Source: Streptomyces sp. NRRL F-6676 (GTDB lineage Bacteria; Actinomycetota; Actinomycetes; Streptomycetales; Streptomycetaceae). Taken from it: a stretch of 64,000 bases of DNA. Below, in pieces: positions 24,415 to 32,817 of the stretch. How positions within the stretch are numbered: position 1 is the stretch's first letter; the number at the start of each line of letters is the position of its first letter. The position numbers and the translations under genes are program-made. The stretch covers positions 1 to 64,000 of the forward strand of contig NZ_JOHS01000007.1 of NCBI RefSeq assembly GCF_000725625.1, in the 5' to 3' direction. The notes beneath the pieces were generated by a model. The model was given only the letters and a program-made list of their open reading frames with translations, was not told the origin of the DNA and made no database searches.

Positions 24415-24870
24415 TCACAGGCGGGTGGCGAACCGGCCGTCGGGCAGTTTGCGCAGCCAGCCGCGATCGACGAGCCCCACCGGCTTGCTGCGCAGCGGTT
24501 CCAGCTTGGACCGCACACTGATGTCCACCCCCGCCACCTCGCCGACCTCACGGGCGATGACGGGTCCGGCGGCCTGCCGCACAACGGCGATGATGCGCTG
24601 GTAGTCCCATGGCAGGGCGTCCTCCTCCACTCCCGGCTCGCGGTGCGGGATCAGCATCACCGGCCGGCCGCCCACCTGCCCGGGCACCGGCGCAGCTTGG
24701 GCGCGTTCGTCGGCGAGCTGCCCAGTCATCCGTTCAAGGACGCGTTCGGCGACGGCGAGTTCGTCCCACTCGGCCCGCACTTCCGCCAGCTGGTTGACCA
24801 GCTGCTCTTCGAGTTCACCCAATTCCGCACGCCACGCGGTGATCCGTTCCAGCAGCTCGGGATCCAGCAT
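24415..24870 (-). CDS. Coiled-coil plus winged-helix-like hypothetical protein
   Basis: A 151-residue protein. Start taken at the ATG at 24870, giving MLDPELLERITAWRAELGEL; this is also where similarity to the truncated copy at 22324 begins. Residues 1-50 form a charged coiled coil. The C-terminal 70 residues (YQRIIAVVRQAAGPVIAREV, then RSKLEPLRSKPVGLVDRGWL and RKLPDGRFATRL) look like a winged helix. Similar proteins occur beside IS elements in Streptomyces. A DNA-binding role is inferred; no target is known. Confidence 0.6.
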   Translation of the reverse strand: MLDPELLERITAWRAELGELEEQLVNQLAEVRAEWDELAVAERVLERMTGQLADERAQAAPVPGQVGGRPVMLIPHREPGVEEDALPWDYQRIIAVVRQAAGPVIAREVGEVAGVDISVRSKLEPLRSKPVGLVDRGWLRKLPDGRFATRL

Positions 24871-24967
24871 GCACCGGATCGTGAAAGGCTGCCCGAATAC
24901 GGCGAGCAAGAACCGGACAGTTCAGCTACCTACTTCTGCTGACGACCGCTTGTTCAAGGCTCGATCG

Positions 24968-25465
24968 CTACGAATGTCGGTTCTGGTCGGGCCGACCATG
25001 CGCCAGACGCTGAGCTTCGGCCGTGACCTCGGCATCGAGCTGCACCAACGTCCTGTTCCCGTACTCAACGATGTCGTACTCGTCATCAAGCTCAGCAAGG
25101 CGCTCGGCCAGGGGGAGCTGGTGGCCGAACCGCTGGGGGATGCGCATAGCAAGCTCTCGCGGCGTCAGCCGGCCCGCCAGCATCTGGTGCGCGAGCGCCC
25201 GCACGGCAGCGTCCTGCCCGGCCTCGCTGTCGCGCGGGTAGAACACAAGGTCCAGCTCGTCGAGTACGACGGGAAGCAGGTCGGGAACGTCGTACTCCGC
25301 CTCGGCACGTGTGTATCCGGCCAGAATGCGCAGTGCCGGGCTGTCCAGTCCGGCGACGAGTGCCGCGCAGGCAGCCTCGACGACATCGTGAGCACGGGCC
25401 TCGCCGATACTCCAGAGAACAGCGAGGTCTTGCAGGTCATCGGTTGCGACTTCGATCGGCGACAC
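24968..25465 (-). CDS. Hypothetical protein
   Basis: A 165-residue, mostly helical and acidic protein from the GTG at 25465 (MSPIEVATDDLQDLAVLWSI). It contains AACAALVAGLDSPALRILAG, VLDELDLVFYPRDSEAGQDA and LAHQMLAGRLTPRELAMRIP. I do not recognise the family. The soluble, acidic character and the position next to immunity- and IS-type genes would fit an immunity or accessory protein of a mobile region, but this is only context. Codon use is normal for the window, so it is probably expressed. Confidence 0.55.
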   Translation of the reverse strand: MSPIEVATDDLQDLAVLWSIGEARAHDVVEAACAALVAGLDSPALRILAGYTRAEAEYDVPDLLPVVLDELDLVFYPRDSEAGQDAAVRALAHQMLAGRLTPRELAMRIPQRFGHQLPLAERLAELDDEYDIVEYGNRTLVQLDAEVTAEAQRLAHGRPDQNRHS

Positions 25466-25571
25466 CTACGCATGATCCCCTGCACGAGATGATCCCGTCG
25501 ACCGCCTTTCGGCTCAGGCGTCGACTGCGCTGACGGACGATCTACTACTCAGACAGTCGCCCATGACCAGC

Positions 25572-25640
25572 ATGAGCGCCCCGAGAACCGGTCGCACCCG
25601 CCCTTTGACTTGCGGCTTCAAGTTGGCGGAGGCTCACTCC
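25572..25640 (+). repeat. Interspersed repeat, copy 4
   Basis: CCATGACCAGC, then GCCCCGAGAACCGG, CCGCCCTTTGACTTGCGGC and TTCAAGTTGGCGGAGGCTCA align closely with copy 3. The surrounding stretch 25466-25834 has no recognisable gene: a 74-residue ORF at 25610 arises from the repeat itself. Confidence 0.65.
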
Positions 25641-25834
25641 ACCCGGTGGAACGCACCGAGGTGCGGGGGATGCAAGGCATCTCCCGCACCCTCGCACCAC
25701 TCCTACGCAGATTGACGGTGCGCGGTACGCCGGGAGGGAGGAATCTCCCCTTCCCCACCGTGCATCGAGGCCGAGTACAGGTCATCGCCGGAGTGGTAGC
25801 AGATGTGGTCAGGACATCTCAGGGGGTCAGGTAG

Positions 25835-26740
25835 TCAAGCTGTGGAGTCCTGACGGATCGTGGTCGAGGACAGAATGAGGAGCGCTCCGAGCATCTGTGT
25901 TCCGGAAAGATGCTCCTGATTGACGAGTGCGGCGAGCAGGGTGGCGGTGAGTGGTTCGAGGAGGAGAGCGATGATTGCTGCCCTGGGGCCCGCATGTCGC
26001 AGGCCGGTGAAGTAGCTGCTGTAGGCGACAGCTGTGGGAACCAGGCCGAGGAACAGCACGGCACCGATCGGTGCGGGACGGGCCGGGATGCCCATTCCGA
26101 CAGTCAACGTGATGGGCAGCAGCAGGAGACCTCCGGCCAGGAAGCCCAGCCCGATGGTGGTGACGTGGTCCAGGCCGGGAAGTGTTTCACGGCGGTCCAG
26201 CGACAGCGCGGCGAAGCCCGCAGCGGCCACTAGCGCCAGGCCGGTGCCGACCGTCCGGTGAGTGCCCGGGGTCGGCGAGCCGATCAGTAGTACCAGACCC
26301 GCGAACGCGATGACCAGGGAGACGATGGCGCGGCGGGGTGGTCGGCGCCGGTCGAGAAATGCCGTCCCAGCAGTGATCAGGACGGGGACGGCGACCATCG
26401 TGGTCAGGGTGGCCAGGCCGACCGAGGTCGCGGCTACTGCTGCGAAGTAGGCGGCCTGGTAACAGGCCAGCAGGAGACCGGCGGCGGCAATGCGGACCAG
26501 GCCCTGTGGGTTCAACCGCGGTACCCCAACGAGTCGTCCAGTCACCAAGGCATATCCCGTGAGGAGAATGCCCGCAGTCAGCAGGCGGTATGCGGCCACA
26601 GCGACCGGGGCCAAGCCGGTGTACGAGGCGAGGATGGAACCGGCGAGACCGCCGGTTCCCCACAGCACTCCAGCCAGAACGAGCAGGATGGTGCCGTTCC
26701 GCGGCATGGGTGCAGCGGAACGGGACGAGCGTGCAGGCAT
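25835..26740 (-). CDS. EamA/DMT-family transporter
   Basis: A 301-residue membrane protein with ten hydrophobic segments in two similar halves, as in drug/metabolite transporters (first half: ILLVLAGVLWGTGGLAGSIL, GLVRIAAAGLLLACYQAAYF; second half: GTGLALVAAAGFAALSLDRR, GAVLFLGLVPTAVAYSSYFT). The end LLLEPLTATLLAALVNQEHL is the EamA signature for the last helices. Such proteins export amino acids or small drugs. The gene is flanked by relics and has no partner. The start at 26740 has GGAG nine bases upstream. Confidence 0.85.
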   Translation of the reverse strand: MPARSSRSAAPMPRNGTILLVLAGVLWGTGGLAGSILASYTGLAPVAVAAYRLLTAGILLTGYALVTGRLVGVPRLNPQGLVRIAAAGLLLACYQAAYFAAVAATSVGLATLTTMVAVPVLITAGTAFLDRRRPPRRAIVSLVIAFAGLVLLIGSPTPGTHRTVGTGLALVAAAGFAALSLDRRETLPGLDHVTTIGLGFLAGGLLLLPITLTVGMGIPARPAPIGAVLFLGLVPTAVAYSSYFTGLRHAGPRAAIIALLLEPLTATLLAALVNQEHLSGTQMLGALLILSSTTIRQDSTA

Positions 26741-27199
26741 GAAAGAGGACTCCAGCTTCGACGCAGAGAAAGGGAAATAGCGTCAAAGCAGGGCATCAGC
26801 GGATCGACGGCTGATCAGACAGCACCGAAGGGGGCCACGGCCGTTCGTCCAGCCGGGCCCAGCAGACACCCCGCTCAGAAGCGGGGCGGCGAGCAGATGA
26901 TCCGATGCTGATGCACGGCGCTCACCCTAGCGTTGGGCAGGCACCGACCGCAGCAGGACCCGCCATCCCGGATGCGGCTCCCGGATGCGGCTCCCGGGGC
27001 CAGGGAAGCGTGGCCTGGTGTGCACGGAGTTCGGCGTACGGCTCGGCGGCCCGAGGCCGCCCGCCGTCGGGCCCGGGCGCGCCTTCGAGTATCTGCCGGC
27101 GTGTCAGTTGTCCCGCTGTCGCCAACGAGCTGGTGCGTGATTGTGGTTGAGGTGTGATCGCGCGGGGGTGAGATGATCCGGTCCGTGGTGATCAGGATC
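26741..27199. other. Gene-free stretch
   Basis: Only short overlapping ORFs occur. A minus-strand piece (LTRRQILEGAPGPDGGRPRA...) could be the tail of a decayed gene but shows no motif. Near 27160 the sequence GGGGTGAGATGATCCGG resembles the segment GAGGTGAGATGATCTTG at 22454; both probably stem from ends of related insertion sequences. Confidence 0.3.
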
Positions 27200-27450
27200 A
27201 ACCGGAACATCCTCGCGCATTAGTTGTTCACAGGGGTCTCCGGCGGCATCTGGTCGGTTTGGTCGAGGAGTTGGCCGATCCTTGGGAGGGCCTGGTCGGG
27301 GGACGCCGTCACAAGACACGTGGTGGGCCCAGGAAACGCGAGGTGGGGCAGGTGCCCGGCATCGACTCGCCGCCCAGGTCTCCGCTGGTGTTCGTCGACC
27401 GGCTGGTACGACGGTGTCGGTTCCGCTGCTCTCTGTGTCGTGGAGATCCG
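27200..27450 (+). pseudogene. IS5-family-like transposase N-terminal relic
   Basis: Pieced plus-strand translation gives FTGVSGG, then HLVGLVEELADPWEGL, RRHKTRGGPRKREVGQVPGI and SPLVFVDRLV. This matches the start of a family of streptomycete transposases that read ...LVEELxxxWxxxxxxR..., then ...RLVFVDRLLATLVHLR. One frameshift lies after FTGVSGG, and the catalytic part is absent. The relic stops next to the esterase at 27482. Confidence 0.5.
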
Positions 27451-27481
27451 GATTGCAGTGCTCGCCGCGGGACGCCCATCG

Positions 27482-28420
27482 TCACGCGAAGGCTGCGCCG
27501 ATGGCGTCACCGATCTCGTTCAGCACATCGCGTGAGACCTGGACGTCGCGGGTGAAGGACAGGAATGCGTGGGGCACTCCCTCGACCGGTCGGTGCTTCA
27601 CGGGCACCCCGGCCTCGCGGAGAGCGTCCGCGTATCGGATGCCCTGGTCGCGCAGCGGGTCGAGCTGGGCGGTGACGATGAGCGCGGCCGGGAGCCCGGT
27701 GAGGTCTTGCGCGCGCAGCGGCGAGACGCGGGGGTCAGCCCCCTCGTCGGGGGTGTTCAGGTAGGCGCCCCAGAACCACTCGAGCCAAGGGCGCGTCAGC
27801 AGGGGGCCGGCGGCGTGGTCGTACATCGATGCGCTGTCGTCGAAACGGTCGGTTGCGGGATAGGCGAGGGCCTGGAAGGTAACGGCCGGTCCGCCGCGTC
27901 GCTTCGCCTCCTGCGCGGTGACGGCGGCGAGGTTGCCTCCTGCGCTCTCTCCGAACAGAGCGATGCGCTTCGGATCGGCGCCGAAGGTGCCCGCGTTCCG
28001 CGCGACCCACCGCAGTGCCGCGTAGGCGTCTTCGACGGCTCCCGGGAACCGGTGCTCCGGCGCCAGGCGGTAGTCGACGGAGACGACGGTGGTCCTCGAC
28101 CGCGTCGCGAGGACCCTGGCGAAGTGGTCCTGGCTGTCGAGGTCGCCGAACACCCAGCCGCCGCCGTGGAAGAACACCGTCACGGGAGCGGGCCGGCCCG
28201 TCGGGGTCGTCTCAGGTGTGTAGATGCGGATCGGGACGTCATGGTCGCCGTTGCGGAAGGCCGTGTCGCGAACCTCGCGAACCGGAACGACATCACCCGC
28301 GAACGAGGCGAACGCAAGACCGACGGCGCGGTTCTCCGCCACGGTGAGGGTGTTGGCAGCGGGCGTCGGGGTCGCGGCCAACTCGTCGAGCACGGTCTGG
28401 ATCTGGGGATTGGGGGCCAT
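27482..28420 (-). CDS. Alpha/beta hydrolase, HSL-type esterase
   Basis: A 312-residue carboxylesterase of the hormone-sensitive-lipase family. The ATG at 28420 follows AAGGTGAGG. The oxyanion motif HGGGWVFGD lies near residue 84, the nucleophile Ser in GESAGGNLAAV near 157, the acid near QLDPLRDQG and His in GVPHAFLSF near 280. VDYRLAPEHRFPGAVEDAYA is the typical family block. It would hydrolyse short-chain acyl esters in the cytoplasm. It diverges from a TetR gene with a palindrome between, so it is probably induced by a small ester or phenolic ligand. Confidence 0.9.
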   Translation of the reverse strand: MAPNPQIQTVLDELAATPTPAANTLTVAENRAVGLAFASFAGDVVPVREVRDTAFRNGDHDVPIRIYTPETTPTGRPAPVTVFFHGGGWVFGDLDSQDHFARVLATRSRTTVVSVDYRLAPEHRFPGAVEDAYAALRWVARNAGTFGADPKRIALFGESAGGNLAAVTAQEAKRRGGPAVTFQALAYPATDRFDDSASMYDHAAGPLLTRPWLEWFWGAYLNTPDEGADPRVSPLRAQDLTGLPAALIVTAQLDPLRDQGIRYADALREAGVPVKHRPVEGVPHAFLSFTRDVQVSRDVLNEIGDAIGAAFA

Positions 28421-28486
28421 GAGCCTCACCTTTCGCGGGCTGCGAGAACGATCTTGGAATGAGCACTCCAACCGTAGGAATCACTG

Positions 28487-28508
28487 GATTGGAAAGTCAA
28501 TTCCAATC
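28487..28508. promoter_or_regulatory. TetR operator palindrome
   Basis: GATTGGAA and TTCCAATC enclose a six-base spacer (AGTCAA). The site lies 20 bases before the TetR ATG and 67 bases from the divergent esterase start, and is AT-rich compared with its surroundings, so it probably overlaps the promoters. Confidence 0.75.
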
Positions 28509-28527
28509 ATTTGGTAGGCTCGCTCCC

Positions 28528-29187
28528 ATGCAGAAGCGCAGTGTCGAGACCCGGGGCAGGGCAGCGAGTACCGAGGGTGGCCGTCGCACGCGAGACCGCA
28601 TCCTGCACGCCGCCGCCGAGCTGATGTTCCGGCAGGGCGTCGCCGGTACGAGCATCCCCGACGTGCAACGCCGTGCTCAGGTGAGTGCCTCGCAGATCTA
28701 TCACTACTTCGGAGACAAGCAGGGCCTCACGGCGGCCGTGATCGAGTACCAGAGCACCGTGAAGCTCGAACAGCAGCGGCCACTGCTCGACCACCTCGAC
28801 AGCGTCGACGCATTGCGCGAATGGTGCGAACGCGCCGCCGTCCGCCTGGACGCGGTGCACTGCGCCGGAGGGTGCGAGATCGGCTCGCTCGCGAGCGAGT
28901 TGTCGGACATCGACCCCTCGGCTCGCCTCGGCCTGGCCACGGGATTCGCCGCGTGGCAGGCGGCGATCGAATCCGGGCTTGCCCGCATGCGCGAGCGCGG
29001 CGACCTCGGAGCCGGCGAGGACGTTTCGGCGCTCGCGGTCGCACTGCTGGCCGCGATCCAAGGCGGGATGCTCCTGTCGCAGGTGAACCAAGACGCCACC
29101 CCGTACCGCCGCGCGGTCAACGTGGTCATCGACCACATCGCAGACCGCGTCGTGGCGGCTCAAGCCTCACGGTTGGCCGATCGCTGA
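28528..29187 (+). CDS. TetR-family transcriptional regulator
   Basis: A 219-residue regulator. The ATG at 28528 is chosen because the longer frame from 28459 would read through the operator. The helix-turn-helix RRTRDRILHAAAELMFRQGV, SIPDVQRRAQVSASQIYHYF is canonical. The C-terminal region (HCAGGCEIGSLASELSDIDP, then FAAWQAAIESGLARMRERGD) is that of the TetR_C group with a Cys-Gly-Gly-Cys-like CAGGC. It should repress the divergent esterase and itself through the palindrome at 28487. Confidence 0.9.
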   Translation: MQKRSVETRGRAASTEGGRRTRDRILHAAAELMFRQGVAGTSIPDVQRRAQVSASQIYHYFGDKQGLTAAVIEYQSTVKLEQQRPLLDHLDSVDALREWCERAAVRLDAVHCAGGCEIGSLASELSDIDPSARLGLATGFAAWQAAIESGLARMRERGDLGAGEDVSALAVALLAAIQGGMLLSQVNQDATPYRRAVNVVIDHIADRVVAAQASRLADR

Positions 29188-29585
29188 ACACGGGCCAGTC
29201 CCATCCCCGCGTCGGCCAACGTGACGGCCCAGGCGTCCACGATCAAGGGGAAGCTGCACCGCAAGCCATTACCCTCGACTCGGACAGGCGGGCAAGACCC
29301 GCCACGCTCCTTCACTCGGGGAGTGCTTCTCTCCCGGCGCCGAACAGGCCCTTCGACAAGCCGTGTCCTCACAGCTCAGAGGCACTCCTCGCTCACTTGG
29401 CCAGTCTTCGACGCCCCTCTCCGTGACACCCGAGGCCAACGCCTCGAAGGGCTGCCGGCTGGCCCCGACGAGCTCTGAAGTCCGGGGCCGCCGTGACGCG
29501 GACAGGAAGCTTCCCAGATGCGTTGTCGGACCGGGCCATGCCAGGGCCGAGAGGAGAAGGATCTTCCCCCGACAAGAAGGCACCG
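29188..29585. other. Gene-free stretch
   Basis: Only short antisense-overlapping ORFs are present and none has family motifs. No repeats or hairpins of note were seen. Confidence 0.35.
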
Positions 29586-30038
29586 ATGGCCACCGAAGAC
29601 CCGGCGCCCGGTTACACCATGATCGAGGATGACTGCTCTATTCACGTCGGCCTGGCGGAGCGGATCAACCAGTACACCTGGGAATCGGATCCCGACTCGG
29701 GTACCGGTGCGGCGGTCACGGCTCTGTTCCCGGCCGGCCGGACCAGGAACCACGGCGACCTCGTGACCCTTCGGGAGGACGGGAGTATCGCCTTCGACAT
29801 GGATGGCACGTACGACCTGCCGGAGCCGTTCGACCGTTCCTCCCACGCTGAGCACTACCGCCACCGCTATGGCAGTACTCAGTGCCGACCACCCGGCCAA
29901 CCAGACCGTCGAGGCCGGGCTCCGGTCTCTGAACATCCGGGTCCACGACGTGACCCAGGCGCTGAGCACCCGCCAGGCCGCGATCGTCGGCGACGGATTC
30001 ACGATTCGATTCTTCACGTGGAGGTGCTGGGGATGTGA
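29586..30038 (+). pseudogene. Hypothetical protein split by two frameshifts
   Basis: From the ATG at 29586 (AAGGCACCG upstream) the frame gives a plausible globular start: GYTMIEDDCSIHVGLAERIN, QYTWESDPDSGTGAAVTALF and REDGSIAFDMDGTYDLPEPF. Near 29870 sense passes to another frame, MAVLSADHPANQTVEAGLRS then RVHDVTQALSTRQAAIVGDG, and near 30005 it returns to give ILHVEVLGM and the stop. Two compensating shifts would make one protein of about 150 residues. I do not know the family. No G run lies at the breaks, so real decay is likely. Confidence 0.4.
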
Positions 30039-30219
30039 AGCGGACGGAATGAGCCGGTCTCCACCGCCTTGCGCGGCAACTGGGCCGCTCGACGGCTTCA
30101 TAGCCGGCACCGGACTCACCCTTGAGCCCACGACCTCACCCGGAAACGCCGAAGTCAGTAAGAGTCAGGTGACCTTGGTCGTGGAGAGGGTCTTCGAAGC
30201 CCTCGTCCGCAACAGACTC

Positions 30220-30679
30220 AAACGACTTCAACAGCGGACCCGCACCCCTCGGGGCCAACACGTATCGGGCGCACTCCCAGATGCTGGCCTCGGGCATCGA
30301 GGAGTCCGAGCTGAGTGACCCCTGGGTCACCCGGATGAGAAACCTGCCGGCAACGGTGGTGTCAACCACGCTGAAAGAACCCCTCGATTGGCCTGACGCG
30401 ACCGTCGTGAGCGGAGATCCTGTCGACATCGTCGCCCGGCTCAAGGAGGAATCCGAGGTGCCGTTGCGCTCGCACGGCAGCCTGTCGCTGAACCGGGCGC
30501 TGCTGGCCGCCGGGCTGGTCGACCGCGTCCAGGTGACGCTCTTCCCCGTGATCAACGGCCAGACCGGCGTAGACCCTGTCTTCCAGGGCGCGGCCGACTT
30601 CGATCTCGAGCTGTTGGAGAGCCGGACGCTCGACGGCCACACCCAAGAACTCATCTACCGGCCAACCCCGCATGTCTGA
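30220..30679 (+). pseudogene. Dihydrofolate-reductase-like (RibD C-terminal) protein, N-terminus lost
   Basis: The frame that ends at 30679 encodes the last two thirds of a DHFR-like/RibD-C protein: LGANTYRAHSQMLASGIEES (the LGRxTYE position), PATVVSTTLKEPLDW, HGSLSLNRALLAAGLVDRVQ, TLFPVINGQTGVDPVF and ELLESRTLDGHTQELIYRP. The N-terminal cofactor strand and the first 40-50 residues are absent; upstream bases give no match. The longest open start is an internal ATG at 30281. The family uses NADPH to reduce pterin-like or drug substrates, but this copy is probably dead. Confidence 0.65.
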
Positions 30680-30825
30680 GTCCCCCATGCACCCGCCCTC
30701 CAACCAGCCGGAACTGACCCGGAAGTTCCCTGGAGCCTGTCTCTTGGAAGTACGGTCCGCAGGGTGTCGCAGGCTGTATCGATAATCTGTGTCGGCGTCG
30801 GCGGCATGGTGCGAAACTTTGGACC

Positions 30826-31383
30826 ATGACCTCACCCGAGCTCAGCGACCTGGACTATCTCCGGGAGATCGAGCGCCTTGCCAACCGCGTCAGAGTGGAG
30901 GCGTCCGACGAAGGATGGCTTTCGCTCCAGGCAGACCCGGATGAGGCGACACCGCTCCAGCGCAGCGTGAACGTGCTTGCTCGGGCTCTGCGCCATTACC
31001 ACTTCGACGGTGACGGCTGCCTGGACGAGGACCGGCCTCTGGTCCGTCTCGTCGGAGCCTCCGTGTTGAAGCCCGGGGCCATGCCGGCCGGGGTGGAGGA
31101 GCCGTACGAGGAGGTGTGTGCACGGATCGGCGTCGAACCCAGACCGGAGGGCTGGGCGCTGTGGAACACCTGGAGCGACGAGGGTTGGAAGGCGACCATG
31201 GTGGTGTCCGCCGTCGAGACGACCGAAGGGCTGTTCAGGAACTGGGCGCGCGGGAGGGCACTCGACCCGGTGACACCGTTGCCTTCCCAGATCGCCCTCG
31301 TCCGCCCGGGGTGGATAGGACCGATGACGTTCTCACCTCGCGGCGTCAGACGGACCGGCCTTGGCGGTCTGCCGCTGTCCTAG
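30826..31383 (+). CDS. Hypothetical protein
   Basis: A 185-residue soluble protein from the ATG at 30826 (MTSPELSDLDYLREIERLAN). It contains ATPLQRSVNVLARALRHYHF, YEEVCARIGVEPRPEGWALW and EGWKATMVVSAVETTEGLFR. No family recognised. Its last residues overlap the end of the IS5-type relic on the other strand (stop at 31383 against the transposase stop at 31380), so its natural C-terminus may have been replaced. Possible IS-like ends at 30733 and 32282 would place it inside an element. Confidence 0.5.
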   Translation: MTSPELSDLDYLREIERLANRVRVEASDEGWLSLQADPDEATPLQRSVNVLARALRHYHFDGDGCLDEDRPLVRLVGASVLKPGAMPAGVEEPYEEVCARIGVEPRPEGWALWNTWSDEGWKATMVVSAVETTEGLFRNWARGRALDPVTPLPSQIALVRPGWIGPMTFSPRGVRRTGLGGLPLS

Positions 31384-32258
31384 GCTCTGGGCCTCGGCCA
31401 GGGCCGTGTCCACAGGAGAATCGCAGCGAGGTGCAGTGCGGCCTGGCAGGCGATGGCGGGCTTGTCGGTTCGCATGGTCAGACCACGCCACTGCTCGAGG
31501 CGATCGATGCACCGTTCGACGGGATTGCGCTGCCTGTATGCCTCAGCGTCGAGGCTGGGCGGGCGACCACCGGTGCGGTCTCGCCGCAGTCGGTGACCGA
31601 TCTGGCCGGTGAGCTGCAAGACCACGGCACGGATCGCTCGCCGTCGGAGGTGCTCACGGCTCGCGTGGGATGAATACGCGCGGTCCGCCAGGACGGCATC
31701 GGGCCGGGGCCGAGGTCTTCCCGGTCCGCTTCGCGGAACGCGCATGGCCTGCCATGACCCCCTCGAAGGCCGGCGCATCGCCTGCCCGGCCCGCGGTGAC
31801 GCGGAGGGCCAAGGGCCGTGCATGGCTGTCGCTTACGAGGTGGACCTTCGTACTCAGGCAGCCGCGGGAACGTCCGAGCGTGTGGTCTTCGGGCTCGTCC
31901 CGAAGCGGCGCCCCTATTTCCTGACTCCGGCGGCATGCTGGTGAGCTCGGCAGACAGTCGGGTCCACCGACACGGTCCAGCCGATGTCGTCAGCGCCGTC
32001 GGCCGTTGCCAGGAGCGTGGCGAGGATCCGTTCCCAGGTGCCGTCCACGGCCCACCTGAGCAGTCGTTCGTGAGCGGTCTGGAATGGGCTCGACTCATCC
32101 GGCAGGTCCCGCCAAGGCGAGCCTGTGCGGTACTTCCACACGATGGCTTCCAGGGTTCGCCGGAGGCCGGCGCATCGCCGGCCGCGGACCGGATCGACCG
32201 GCATCAGCGGCTCGATCCGGTCCCACATCGCATCAGTGATCAGCCACCGGACAGACAC
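31380..32258 (-). pseudogene. IS5-family transposase of the two-frame (IS427-like) type, decayed
   Basis: From the ATG at 32258 the first frame gives SVRWLITDAMWDRIEPLMPV, TLEAIVWKYRTGSPWRDLPD and VSVDPTVCRAHQHAAGVRK, then stops. The next frame continues GAPLRDEPEDHTLGRSRGCL, STKVHLVSDSHARPL and VTAGQAGDAPAFEGV, and a third carries DAVLADRAYSSHASREHLRR, QRNPVERCIDRLEQWRGLTM and AAILLWTRP. The group normally needs one programmed shift near AAATAGGGG; here a second shift makes it non-functional. The region CRAHQHAAG is the hallmark of the group. Confidence 0.8.
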
Positions 32259-32259
32259 A

Positions 32260-32755
32260 TCCGATCAACCGAACGAGCAGGTCAAGGAGACACGCTCTGG
32301 GACTGGCATCCGAGGGTCGCAGGGCCGCCTTGGTCACCGCGGTTTGCTGGTCACCTCCTGATTCGTAAGGGCGTTCGGCGAGCTGGCCGCGTTCGAAGCG
32401 GGCTCCGGCCCGGGCCAGGGTGACCAGGCGGGGCGCGTTCACCGACCGCCACCGCAACCGAGAGCTCCGTCGCCGACCGTCAGGATGGCGGCACGCATCC
32501 CCCGGCGGGCGTAGTCGCGCAGCAGGTCCGCGGCTGCCCATCGACAAGGTAGCGCCGAGACCTGGATGCCTCGCAGACAGCGTGCGATCCGCCCGGGCAA
32601 CGGCAATGCGCCACGCCAGCACCTCCGTGTGCTCAGCCACGATGGTGGGGGCGGAGCCTGGGGAAGGTGAGGAGGGTTGGTCAACTCCCGGCGCGGGTGC
32701 AGTTGTTGTCGGCATGCGGTCCGATTGCGTTACCCACTGCCACTCCGGTATTCAT
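32260..32755 (-). pseudogene. Possible transposase remnant
   Basis: Minus-strand translations give WAAADLLRDYARRGMRAAIL followed by TVGDGALG in one frame and LWRSVNAPRLVTLARAGARF then ERGQLAERPYES in another. Both look like parts of a transposase, and the DGALG element recalls the metal-binding region of IS256-like enzymes, but no continuous match was seen. The call is weak. The block separates the IS5 relic from the effector gene at 32818. Confidence 0.25.
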
Positions 32756-32817
32756 TGATGTTCTCATCACCCGTCGACCGCAGGCCGGGCCGCGAAGGTC
32801 CACTGGAAGGAGCAGCG

